From NCBI GenBank assembly GCA_902465495.1, contig CABQND010000073.1:1-5944 (forward strand): 5,944 bases of DNA, written 5' to 3'. Below the pieces are notes generated by a model that was not told the DNA's origin, did no database searches, and saw only the letters and a program-made list of their open reading frames with translations. The translations under genes were made by a program, and so were the position numbers. The stretch is from an uncultured Eubacteriales bacterium (GTDB taxonomy: Bacteria; Bacillota; Clostridia; Christensenellales; Borkfalkiaceae). Positions 1 through 5,920 of the stretch are shown here, in pieces; position 1 is the first letter of the stretch, and every line of letters begins with the position of its first letter.

Positions 1-95
1 GCAAAGTATTTTGCGCGGCGCGAACCGTTTTGCAAGGATTTGAGGCATAATCGCCCGAGGTCGGTTGTATGTTTGCCCTGGCTTGCATTACAATG

Positions 96-164
96 TGAAA
101 TTTTGTGAAATATTCTTGCTCTCCAAACATTTCCGCCTGCACATTCTTGAAATTTTTATGAAAT
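96..164. repeat. Two paired TGAAAT boxes upstream of and inside the activase promoter
   Basis: TGAAAT occurs four times: at 96-101, 106-111, 148-153 and 159-164. The boxes form two pairs, with starts 10 bases apart in the first pair and 11 in the second, about one helical turn. In both pairs the first box is followed by TTT. The second pair lies between the -35 and -10 boxes of the predicted promoter, where a bound protein would block RNA polymerase; the first pair lies about 50 bases upstream. This could be a regulator-binding array, but the stretch is AT-rich and chance repetition is possible. Confidence 0.3.
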
Positions 165-175
165 TATGTTACAAT
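147..175 (+). promoter_or_regulatory. Housekeeping sigma promoter for the activase operon
   Basis: A -35 box TTGAAA (147-152) is followed by a 17-base spacer and a -10 box TACAAT (170-175). Each differs from the consensus at one position. A TG at 167-168, one base before the -10 box, makes an extended -10. Transcription would start near 182, giving a leader of about 57 bases before the ATG at 239. A poorer alternative lies upstream (TTGTAT at 65-70, TACAAT at 89-94, spacer 18). Confidence 0.7.
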
Positions 176-200
176 ATTCTGTATTCAGTAAGAATTTTAT

Positions 201-222
201 GCTTTGTCTGCAGTGACAAGGC
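201..222 (+). promoter_or_regulatory. Leader hairpin just before the activase ribosome binding site
   Basis: Bases 201-208 (GCTTTGTC) pair with 215-222 (GACAAGGC) in an 8-bp stem with one G-U pair and a 6-base loop TGCAGT. The hairpin would sit in the predicted 5' leader, and its 3' edge is five bases before the AAGG ribosome binding site at 228-231. No poly-T follows, so it is not a terminator. It could affect mRNA stability or ribosome access, or be a DNA operator, or be incidental. Confidence 0.35.
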
Positions 223-238
223 GGAAAAAGGAAAACAT

Positions 239-3178
239 ATGGCAATGTTTATGGGCATTGACGTCGGCTCGACGACTGTAAAGGTGAGCGTGCTCGACGA
301 AACTTTCCAAATTTTATATACGAGTTATGAGCGGCATTTTGCGCGCGTGAAAGAATGCGTGCTGGGACAGCTTTCCGTGGTCGAGCAAAAGTTCGGCGGC
401 GGGGAGTTTTGCGCCTGTATCACGGGGTCGGCGGGGCTCGGGCTTGCTGAGCGCAGCGGCGTTTCTTTTGTGCAGGAAGTGCAGGCGGCGTTTACCGCGA
501 TCCGCAAATATTATCCCGATGCCGATGCGGCAGTGGAACTGGGCGGCGAAGACGCAAAGATCATTTTCATCACAGGCGGCACCGAACAGCGCATGAACGG
601 CAGCTGTGCGGGCGGTACGGGCGCATTCATCGACCAGATGGCAACTCTTTTGAATATTTCCGTGGATGAGATGGACAAGCTCTCGCTGCAGGCGGAAAAA
701 GTATATCCCATTGCTTCGCGATGCGGCGTGTTCGCAAAGTCGGACATCCAGCCCCTTCTCAACCAGGGTGCTCGCAAGGAGGATATTGCGGCGAGCATTT
801 TCCAGGCGGTCGTCGATCAGACTGTTTCGGGGCTCGCGCAGGGCCGCAGAATCAAGGGCAAAGTTTTGTTTTTGGGCGGTCCGCTGTATTTTATTCAAGG
901 GCTTCGCAGAGCGTTCAAGGAGACCCTTCATCTCGACGACGAACATGCAATCTTTCCTGACAATGCGCCTTGCTTCATGTCGATCGGCGCGGCTCTGTAC
1001 TCTAAAAATGTGCAGGCTCTCCCGCTTTCGGAGATCATTTCCCGTATAGCGGGAGTAAAAGAGAGCGACGATATCGTAACGGGCGAACCGCTCTTTGCAA
1101 GCCCCGTTGAATATGAGGCTTTTGTTGCGCGCCATAAAGCGAGCGATTTGCAATTTGAAGACATCAAGACATATGCAGGGGATGCGTATCTGGGTATCGA
1201 CAGCGGTTCGACGACGACGAAACTCGTACTGATCACGCCTGATTGCAAACTTTTGTATCAACATTATCAGTCCAACAACGGTCAGCCTCTGGACATCGTG
1301 CTCGAACGGCTGCGCGAAATTTATTCGCTTGCGGGTGGTCGCATTCGCATTTGCGGCTGTGCTGTCACGGGGTATGGCGAAGACATGCTCAAAGCGGCGC
1401 TGAAAGCGGATTTCGGCATCGTCGAGACGGTGGCGCATTTTAAAGCGGCTGTATATTTTAATCCGAAAGTGGATTTTATCATCGATATCGGCGGGCAGGA
1501 CATCAAATGCTTTAAGATCAAGAACGGCGCGATCGATTCCATCATGCTCAATGAGGCGTGTTCTTCGGGATGCGGTTCGTTTATCCAGACGTTTGCAAAG
1601 GCGATGGGCATGGAGATCGATGAATTTTCCAAGCTGGGTCTCTTTGCAAAGCACCCTGTGGAACTTGGCAGCCGCTGTACCGTGTTTATGAACAGTTCGG
1701 TCAAGCAGGCGCAGAAAGAGGGCGCGAGCGTGGAAGATATCTCCGCGGGGCTCTCTTCGTCCATCGTAAAAAATGCGATCTATAAAGTCATTCGTGCCAA
1801 AACGCCGGACGAGCTGGGCGAGAACATTCTCGTGCAGGGCGGCACTTTCTTGAACGACGCCGTTTTGCGTTCCTTTGAGATCGAGACGGGCAAACAGGTC
1901 GTGCGCCCCGGCATTGCTGGGCTGATGGGGGCGTTCGGCGCGGCGCTTTACGCCAAGGAAAACATCCGCGGCGAAAGCTCACTCATATCCGAAGCGGAAC
2001 TCAAATATTTTACCTATACGAGCAAGAGTCATGTCTGCAAGGGGTGTACGTCGCACTGCAACGTCAACGTCATCGGATTTTCGGACGGGCGCAAGTTCAT
2101 CTCGGGAAACAAGTGCGAGAAGGGCGCGGGACTCAAACCGCATTCGGACGAGCTGGATATGTACAGCTATAAATACAATCGCATCTTTGAGAGCGTGGCG
2201 GGTACGCAGGGAAAACGCGGCAAGGTCGGGCTTCCCGTCGCTTTGGGCTTTTACGAACAGCTCCCGCTGTGGGCAGGCTTTTTCGAGGCGTGCGGGTTTA
2301 CCGTCGTGCTCAGTGAAAAATCTTCGCGCAACCTGTATTTCAAGGGTCAGCATACCGTTGCCAGCGACACCGTCTGTTATCCCGCAAAACTTGCGCACGG
2401 ACACATCGAAAGCCTTTTGGATCAGAACGCAGACTTCATTTTCTATCCGTGTGAGAGTTACAACCTCGACGAACACGATTCTACAAACCATTATAATTGT
2501 CCTGTCGTGGCGTATTATCCCGAGCTTTTGAAAGCGAACAACGAGCGGCTCAATGATTCGAATTTCATTATGCCGTACGTCGATCTGAACGACGAAAAAT
2601 CCACGGTGCGCGCACTCAAAAAGGCGCTTGCAAAATATAAACTTTCGGCGCGGCAGATCAAAAAAGGGCTTGCGGAAGGATTTTCGCGGTTGAACGCGTA
2701 TTATGCCGATATCGAAGAGAAAGGCAACGAGATCATTCATCTTGCGACCAAGGAAAACAAACCCATTGTTATTTTGGCAGGGCGGCCGTATCACATCGAC
2801 CCCGAAATCAATCACGGGATCGGAAAACTGCTTACCTCTTTGGGGATCGCCGTGCTGTCCGAGGACAGTGTGTTTAAAAAAGGGAAAGAGGTGCTCGTGA
2901 GCGTCATCAATCAGTGGACGTATCACGCGCGTCTGTACCGCGCGGCGGAGTATGCCGCTTCCCACGACAATGTCAACCTTGTGCAACTCGTATCCTTCGG
3001 CTGCGGTATCGACGCGATCACGACGGACGAGGTGCGCTCCATTTTGGAGCGGAGCGGAAACCTGTACACGCAGATCAAAATTGACGAGATCAACAATCTC
3101 GGCGTTGTCAAAATTCGCCTGCGCAGTATGCTTGCCGCGATCGAAGAACAGAAGAGGCGCAAAGATGAAAGAAAATAA
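239..3178 (+). CDS. Double acyl-CoA dehydratase activase with DUF2229 region (BadF/BadG/HgdC-type ATPase), 979 aa
   Basis: This is an ATP-dependent electron activator of the 2-hydroxyacyl-CoA dehydratase / benzoyl-CoA reductase activase family, expected in the cytoplasm. Two ASKHA ATPase domains follow each other. The first (about 1-310) has DVGSTTVK at 8-15, ELGGEDAK at 100-107 and the cluster cysteines C123 (NGSCAGGTG) and C162 (SRCGVF). The second (about 317-575) has DSGSTTTK at 321-328, DIGGQDIK, C441/C445 (EACSSGCGS) and C480 (SRCTVF). A four-cysteine cluster follows (C600, C603, C607, C626), then a DUF2229-like region (about 660-930) with DTVCYPAK (C713), FYPCESYN (C738), GRPYH (848-852) and SFGCGID (C922). 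The start at 239 is chosen because AAGG at 228-231 lies seven bases upstream and the family motif begins at once. The frame is open back to 65, but that stretch holds the promoter. The C-terminal dehydratase part of the fused homologues is encoded by the next gene, whose start lies 14 bases inside this one. Family assignment is firm; the physiological substrate is not known. Confidence 0.9.
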   Translation: MAMFMGIDVGSTTVKVSVLDETFQILYTSYERHFARVKECVLGQLSVVEQKFGGGEFCACITGSAGLGLAERSGVSFVQEVQAAFTAIRKYYPDADAAVELGGEDAKIIFITGGTEQRMNGSCAGGTGAFIDQMATLLNISVDEMDKLSLQAEKVYPIASRCGVFAKSDIQPLLNQGARKEDIAASIFQAVVDQTVSGLAQGRRIKGKVLFLGGPLYFIQGLRRAFKETLHLDDEHAIFPDNAPCFMSIGAALYSKNVQALPLSEIISRIAGVKESDDIVTGEPLFASPVEYEAFVARHKASDLQFEDIKTYAGDAYLGIDSGSTTTKLVLITPDCKLLYQHYQSNNGQPLDIVLERLREIYSLAGGRIRICGCAVTGYGEDMLKAALKADFGIVETVAHFKAAVYFNPKVDFIIDIGGQDIKCFKIKNGAIDSIMLNEACSSGCGSFIQTFAKAMGMEIDEFSKLGLFAKHPVELGSRCTVFMNSSVKQAQKEGASVEDISAGLSSSIVKNAIYKVIRAKTPDELGENILVQGGTFLNDAVLRSFEIETGKQVVRPGIAGLMGAFGAALYAKENIRGESSLISEAELKYFTYTSKSHVCKGCTSHCNVNVIGFSDGRKFISGNKCEKGAGLKPHSDELDMYSYKYNRIFESVAGTQGKRGKVGLPVALGFYEQLPLWAGFFEACGFTVVLSEKSSRNLYFKGQHTVASDTVCYPAKLAHGHIESLLDQNADFIFYPCESYNLDEHDSTNHYNCPVVAYYPELLKANNERLNDSNFIMPYVDLNDEKSTVRALKKALAKYKLSARQIKKGLAEGFSRLNAYYADIEEKGNEIIHLATKENKPIVILAGRPYHIDPEINHGIGKLLTSLGIAVLSEDSVFKKGKEVLVSVINQWTYHARLYRAAEYAASHDNVNLVQLVSFGCGIDAITTDEVRSILERSGNLYTQIKIDEINNLGVVKIRLRSMLAAIEEQKRRKDERK
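3151..3167 (+). promoter_or_regulatory. Internal ribosome binding site that sets the start of the second gene
   Basis: AGAGG at 3153-3157 lies seven bases before the ATG at 3165-3167, inside the last codons of the activase gene. It decides the start of the downstream gene, since the same frame is open well upstream (to 2952) without any family motif. It also shows that the two proteins are made separately by coupled translation and are not one frameshifted gene. Confidence 0.7.
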
Positions 3179-4445
3179 CGATACTCCCGTCGCCGATTTC
3201 CGCGACGATTATCCGCGCTTTAAGCCGGAAATGAAATCCACGCACAAGATCCTCGTTCCCGACATGTTGCCCGTGCACTTCGGGATCATCACCCATTTTC
3301 TCAAAAAAGACGGCTGGGATATCGAGGTTTTGAAAAACGATACCCGCGCCGTAATCGACGAGGGGCTCAAACACGTTCATAACGATACTTGCTTCCCTGC
3401 GCTCTGCGTGACGGGGCAGTTTATCGACGCGCTCAAAAGCGGAAAATATGACGTTGAACATACGGCGGTGATGATCACGCAGTCGGGCGGCGGATGCCGT
3501 GCATCCAACTATATTCCGCTCATTCGTAAGGCGCTCAAAGCGGAGTTTCCGCACGTGCCTGTCGTGTCTTTAAACTTTGCTGGGCTGGAAAAAGACAGTG
3601 GTTTTCCCGTGGACGCAAAAATGCTTTTAAAACTGGCATTCGGCATCTTTTACGGTGACACGCTCATGTCATTGTATAACCAATGCAAGCCGTATGAGCT
3701 CGAAGAAGGGGCTTCGGACAGGGCGCGGGAAGACTGCATCAAAGTGATCAATGACGCGTTTGATGCGGGGAAACATCGCAAATATAAAAAGATCATTCGC
3801 TCCATGCTCGAACGCTTTTCGCAGGTAAAGCGGAGCGGGGAAGAAAAGGTCAAAGTCGGCATTGTCGGCGAAATTTATGTCAAATATTCGCCGCTGGGCA
3901 ATTCGCATCTGGAAGAGTTTTTGCTTTCCGAAGGGTGCGAACCCGTCGTACCCGCGCTCATGGATTTCGTCATGTATTGCGCCGTGAACAATGTAAACGA
4001 CGCTAAATTGTACAATAAAAAGAGCTTAGCGACCTTTCTTTTTGACATCGTGTACCGTTATCTTCTGCACGTTCAGCGCAAGATCATCAAACTGACGCAA
4101 AAGTATGGATTTGAGCCGCTGCATGATTTCGAGCATCTGCGCCGCTGTGCGGACAAAGTCATTCATCAGGGCGTCAAGATGGGGGAAGGCTGGCTGATCC
4201 CCGCGGAAATGGCGGCACTCGCCGAAACGGGGACGGATAACATCGTCTGCGCGCAGCCGTTCGGATGTCTGCCCAATCATATCGCGGGGAAAGGCACGAT
4301 CCGCACACTCAAACAGATGTATGAACACGAGAACATCGTGGCGATCGACTATGACCCTTCCGCGACAAAAGTCAATCAGGAAAACCGTATCAAGCTGATG
4401 CTTGCAACCGCGCGGGAAAATCTTGCACAAAAAACGAAAAACTGA
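3165..4445 (+). CDS. 2-hydroxyglutaryl-CoA dehydratase-type protein, the separate C-terminal partner of the activase, 426 aa
   Basis: The protein matches the C-terminal third of the approximately 1400-residue activase/dehydratase fusions of anaerobes. Related smaller proteins bind iron-sulfur clusters, including double-cubane clusters, and accept electrons from an activase. Conserved-looking cysteines are C76 and C81 (HNDTCFPALC), C111 (QSGGGCRASNY), C258 (SEGCEPV), and C362 and C368 (VCAQPFGCLPNH, followed by GKG). GEIYVKYSP at 235-243 looks like another family block. There is no signal peptide or membrane segment, so the protein should be cytoplasmic. It overlaps the activase gene by 14 bases in a different frame, has its own AGAGG site, and is followed 14 bases later by a strong terminator; it is therefore the last gene of a two-gene operon. 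It probably forms a complex with the upstream product. Which cysteines hold a cluster, and which substrate is reduced or dehydrated, cannot be read from the sequence. Confidence 0.85.
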   Translation: MKENNDTPVADFRDDYPRFKPEMKSTHKILVPDMLPVHFGIITHFLKKDGWDIEVLKNDTRAVIDEGLKHVHNDTCFPALCVTGQFIDALKSGKYDVEHTAVMITQSGGGCRASNYIPLIRKALKAEFPHVPVVSLNFAGLEKDSGFPVDAKMLLKLAFGIFYGDTLMSLYNQCKPYELEEGASDRAREDCIKVINDAFDAGKHRKYKKIIRSMLERFSQVKRSGEEKVKVGIVGEIYVKYSPLGNSHLEEFLLSEGCEPVVPALMDFVMYCAVNNVNDAKLYNKKSLATFLFDIVYRYLLHVQRKIIKLTQKYGFEPLHDFEHLRRCADKVIHQGVKMGEGWLIPAEMAALAETGTDNIVCAQPFGCLPNHIAGKGTIRTLKQMYEHENIVAIDYDPSATKVNQENRIKLMLATARENLAQKTKN

Positions 4446-4459
4446 TCGTATAATTGAAT

Positions 4460-4508
4460 AAAAAGCACCCCGCGCAAAGGCGAACAGCCTTTGCGCGGGG
4501 TGCTTTTT
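4460..4508. terminator. Bidirectional intrinsic terminator between convergent genes
   Basis: Bases 4460-4481 are perfectly complementary to 4487-4508: a 22-bp stem with the five-base loop GAACA. The core is GC-rich (CACCCCGCGC). On the plus strand the stem ends in a run of six T (4504-4509). On the minus strand the left flank reads as five T followed by ATT. It ends the activase operon, whose stop is at 4443-4445, and also serves the minus-strand SLOG gene, which stops at 4554. Confidence 0.93.
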
Positions 4509-4553
4509 TGCAAAAATATGATTTTAACTTTGACTGTTGTATGCTTTAAAATT

Positions 4554-5063
4554 TTAAATAAAGTCTTGCAATCGTAGGATACAATACTCTTTTTTCTTTT
4601 TTTGAGCGTATTTCAGAGTGTTGAATGTTCCGCCTTGCGCTTCTCCGTTCCAGACAACGATCACGAAATCGGAAAGATCGACCATGTATTCGTTTCGTTT
4701 TTGCATACAAAAGTTAGTATACTTTTCGCTGATAACATTGACGGAATTTGCCGCCTTACAAATTTTCTTGTATCGGTGTTTATCTTTTGTGCACCATTTC
4801 AAATCCTGATTGGGGCAGGGGACTGCAATTTCAAGTGTAATGTCAGGGTAAGCGCATTTCCGCAGGTCAATAACAATTTCCGCAAAGTCCGAATCTGCGC
4901 CAAGCGCACCGCCTGAAATAAAGTGACTGTATCCCTCTGAAATCAGTTCAACAACTTTTTCTCGCAATAAGGCAAGATAGCTTTTGTGTTCTATACAATC
5001 TTTATCCGCATAATCCCAAGGGAACCCCTTTGGACGATGCCCCGTAAGGCAACAAGTTTTCAT
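4554..5063 (-). CDS. YpsA-type SLOG family protein (DUF1273), 169 aa
   Basis: The protein is a small single-domain Rossmann-like SLOG protein of the YpsA/DUF1273 group. Family landmarks are TGHRP at 7-11, a glycine-rich loop SGGALGAD at 50-57, AVPCPNQDLKW at 80-90, CMQKRNEYMVD at 119-129 and GGTFNT at 144-149. SLOG domains are thought to bind nucleotides or related ligands. Bacillus YpsA has been linked to cell division, but this protein is divergent from it and no catalytic activity is established for the group. The start at 5063 is preferred over the in-frame ATG at 5102 because AGGAAA (5071-5076 on the minus strand) lies seven bases upstream and TGHRP then falls at the usual N-terminal position. 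The gene is monocistronic by appearance, with its own promoter and a shared terminator. It is divergent from the XRE regulators, which may control it. The family call is secure; the cellular role is not. Confidence 0.88.
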   Translation of the reverse strand: MKTCCLTGHRPKGFPWDYADKDCIEHKSYLALLREKVVELISEGYSHFISGGALGADSDFAEIVIDLRKCAYPDITLEIAVPCPNQDLKWCTKDKHRYKKICKAANSVNVISEKYTNFCMQKRNEYMVDLSDFVIVVWNGEAQGGTFNTLKYAQKKKKEYCILRLQDFI

Positions 5064-5134
5064 AATATCATTTCCTATATGATTTAAACACGCAAAAATC
5101 AATTGTTTTTTAGCGCTGATCTTTTATTTTTTAT

Positions 5135-5163
5135 ATTATATCAGAAAAATAGTTACAACACAA
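5135..5163 (-). promoter_or_regulatory. Extended -10 promoter for the SLOG gene
   Basis: Read on the minus strand, a perfect -10 box TATAAT (5135-5140) is preceded by TGA, giving an extended -10. A weak -35 box TTGTGT (5158-5163) lies 17 bases further upstream. Transcription would start near 5128, about 65 bases before the ATG at 5063. The perfect -10 plus TGn can offset the poor -35. Confidence 0.65.
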
Positions 5164-5165
5164 CT

Positions 5166-5195
5166 AAAACAACGGGTTTTAACACCTCTTATATT
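5166..5195 (+). promoter_or_regulatory. Candidate promoter for the XRE regulator cluster
   Basis: TATATT at 5190-5195 matches the -10 consensus at five of six positions. The best -35 at 18 bases, AAAACA (5166-5171), matches only in its last three bases. A better -35-like hexamer, TTAACA (5179-5184), has no good -10 at the right distance. Transcription from the first would start near 5202, inside the dyad described next. A weak basal promoter would suit a self-regulated repressor, but the call is tentative. Confidence 0.3.
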
Positions 5196-5201
5196 TTTTC
5201 T

Positions 5202-5233
5202 GTTACACGTTAAACTAATAGTAGTAGCACTAC
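5202..5233. promoter_or_regulatory. Two adjacent dyads, candidate operators for the XRE protein
   Basis: Bases 5202-5215 form an imperfect palindrome GTTnnACGTnnAAC (10 of 14 positions symmetric). Five bases later, 5221-5233 is GTAGT-AGC-ACTAC, a five-bp inverted repeat with a three-base centre. Both lie between the candidate -10 box and the ribosome binding site of the first XRE gene, where a self-binding repressor would act. The dyads are not copies of each other, so they may not be sites for the same protein. Confidence 0.35.
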
Positions 5234-5251
5234 ATAACGGGAGAAATGTAA

Positions 5252-5563
5252 ATGAACGTTAAGGAAAGAATTTTGGAGTTAATGAAAAAACGGGGATGGT
5301 CCAAGTATAAACTTTCAAAGGAAACAGGAATTTATATAACGACGATCAATGATTGGTTTAATGAAAAACAATATACGCCGAGCAGAGATTCAATTGTCAG
5401 TGTTTGTGAAGCAATGGGGATTACTTTGGCTGAGTTCTATGGCGGTATTGAAGAGCACGATTTATCAGAAGATCAATTGCGGTTGCTGTCATTATATGCA
5501 ACTGTACCGACAAGCCGAAAGAAATTGATTTTTGAGTTTATGGAAATTTTATCAAAAGAGTAA
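5252..5563 (+). CDS. XRE/Cro-CI family transcriptional regulator with C-terminal helical tail, 103 aa
   Basis: The N-terminal two thirds (about 4-63) form a helix-turn-helix of the lambda-repressor-like type. The first helix is ERILELMKKRG, the supporting helix WSKYKLSKETG, and the recognition helix about 28-36 (YITTINDWF). The domain closes with CEAMGITLAEFY (52-63), typical of this family. A charged amphipathic tail (70-103) beginning DLSEDQLRLL resembles the tail found in many clostridial XRE proteins and probably helps dimerise. GGGAG at 5239-5243 lies eight bases before the ATG. The gene is divergent from the SLOG gene and is followed closely by an orphan tail frame and a second XRE gene. 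Composition is AT-rich (19 of 60 G or C in 5281-5340, against 31 of 60 in 1561-1620 of the activase), which suggests accessory origin. The regulated genes are not known; the SLOG gene and this gene itself are the nearest candidates. Confidence 0.85.
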   Translation: MNVKERILELMKKRGWSKYKLSKETGIYITTINDWFNEKQYTPSRDSIVSVCEAMGITLAEFYGGIEEHDLSEDQLRLLSLYATVPTSRKKLIFEFMEILSKE

Positions 5564-5572
5564 ATCAATATT

Positions 5573-5653
5573 ATGTTGGAACTGTTCGCAAAAGTGTCGT
5601 TTGAAAAAAGGCAGATAGTTTTTGAATTGTTGCGAATATTGGCGGAAAAATAG
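5573..5653 (+). pseudogene. Orphan regulator tail: 26-codon frame matching the C-terminus of the preceding XRE protein
   Basis: ATG at 5573 opens 26 codons ending in TAG at 5651-5653. Its product aligns without gaps to residues 78-103 of the upstream XRE regulator: LxLFAKV against LxLYATV near the start, and FELLRILAEK against FEFMEILSKE at the end, both ending at their stops. I count 8 identities of 26, with many conservative changes at the other positions. It lies in the same frame as the upstream gene, nine bases after its stop, and ends two bases before the next gene. The DNA copies are diverged, so this is not a recent duplication. It has no DNA-binding domain and only a poor ribosome site (AAGAG 12 bases upstream). 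It may be the remnant of a deleted third regulator, or a translated microprotein that pairs with the regulator's tail. The resemblance is clear; the interpretation is open. Confidence 0.55.
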
Positions 5654-5655
5654 AA

Positions 5656-5889
5656 ATGAAAATGATTGATGCTGTTGTTGTGAGATTGCGTAAAATTATG
5701 GAGGAGAGAAAAATCACTCCGTATTATTTTCATAAAGAGGGCGGAATTGCAAAATCTACCATCTCTCAGGTTTTTAACGGAAAACAACAAAAGATTATGT
5801 TAGACCTTTTGTATCAGTTTACGTCTACCTTGGGTATTTCCTTAAAAGAATTTTTCGATGATCCGATTTTTAATGAGGTTACGGATTAA
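5656..5889 (+). CDS. Second small XRE/Cro-CI family regulator, 77 aa
   Basis: This is a compact single-domain helix-turn-helix protein. The first helix is VVVRLRKIMEERK (7-19), the supporting helix TPYYFHKEGG (21-30) and the recognition helix IAKSTISQVFNGK (31-43). It ends with a hydrophobic helix and the typical GISLKEFFDD (60-69). It lacks the C-terminal tail seen in the first regulator, so it is nearly a bare DNA-binding domain, and the orphan tail frame lies directly upstream of it. The start is 5656 or the next ATG at 5662; a weak GGCGGA at 5641-5646 favours the first. It begins two bases after the orphan tail frame, so it is probably co-transcribed with the first regulator. It is only distantly similar to that protein, so it is not a simple tandem copy. 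Its target is unknown. Confidence 0.75.
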   Translation: MKMIDAVVVRLRKIMEERKITPYYFHKEGGIAKSTISQVFNGKQQKIMLDLLYQFTSTLGISLKEFFDDPIFNEVTD

Positions 5890-5920
5890 CAATTTTTTAC
5901 AGTCATGTATCGAAATTGTT
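5888..5920. repeat. Inverted repeat over the stop of the second regulator
   Basis: AACAATTT at 5888-5895 is the reverse complement of AAATTGTT at 5913-5920, an eight-bp AT-rich stem with a 17-base loop. It overlaps the stop codon at 5887-5889. There is no following T run, and the stem is weak, so it is a poor terminator. The sequence after it turns GC-rich from 5931 to the edge. Confidence 0.25.

Noticed and set aside
1..14. Short hairpin GCAAA / TTTGC at the window edge
   Set aside because: Only five bp, cut by the window edge and with no T run; it cannot be called a terminator.
1..64. Possible end of an upstream gene or start of a divergent one
   Set aside because: All plus frames give short open tails, and a minus frame opens at an ATG ending at 48, but none has a recognisable motif or ribosome site. 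The stretch is too short to decide.
65..238. In-frame N-terminal extension of the activase (58 residues before the chosen start)
   Set aside because: It overlaps the promoter and leader, has no family similarity, and the ribosome site at 228-231 points to the ATG at 239.
314..1654. Long minus-strand open frame (446 codons) opposite the activase
   Set aside because: It is arginine- and histidine-rich with no recognisable domain, as expected of the reverse strand of a GC-rich gene. The opposite strand has firm family motifs.
1979..2986. Minus-strand open frame (335 codons) opposite the DUF2229 region
   Set aside because: Same reason: no domain, and it lies entirely opposite conserved coding sequence.
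2952..3164. Upstream in-frame extension of the second operon gene
   Set aside because: It overlaps the conserved end of the activase in another frame, lacks family motifs, and the AGAGG site marks the ATG at 3165.
4530..4535. TTGACT resembling a -35 box on the plus strand
   Set aside because: There is no good -10 box at 16-18 bases, and a promoter here would fire antisense into the SLOG gene.
4545..4558. Perfect 14-base AT palindrome (TTTAAAATTTTAAA) at the SLOG stop
   Set aside because: Low-complexity A/T sequence that forms palindromes easily; the real terminator is at 4460-4508.
4602..4916. Plus-strand open frame opposite the SLOG gene
   Set aside because: It lacks a domain and lies opposite a clear YpsA/SLOG protein; no ribosome site or promoter supports it.
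5246..5251. ATG-TAA start-stop immediately in front of, and in frame with, the XRE start
   Set aside because: The ribosome site at 5239-5243 is only two bases from this ATG but eight from the ATG at 5252. It is most likely incidental.
5473..5790. Minus-strand open frame across both regulators
   Set aside because: It crosses two recognisable helix-turn-helix genes and has no motif of its own.
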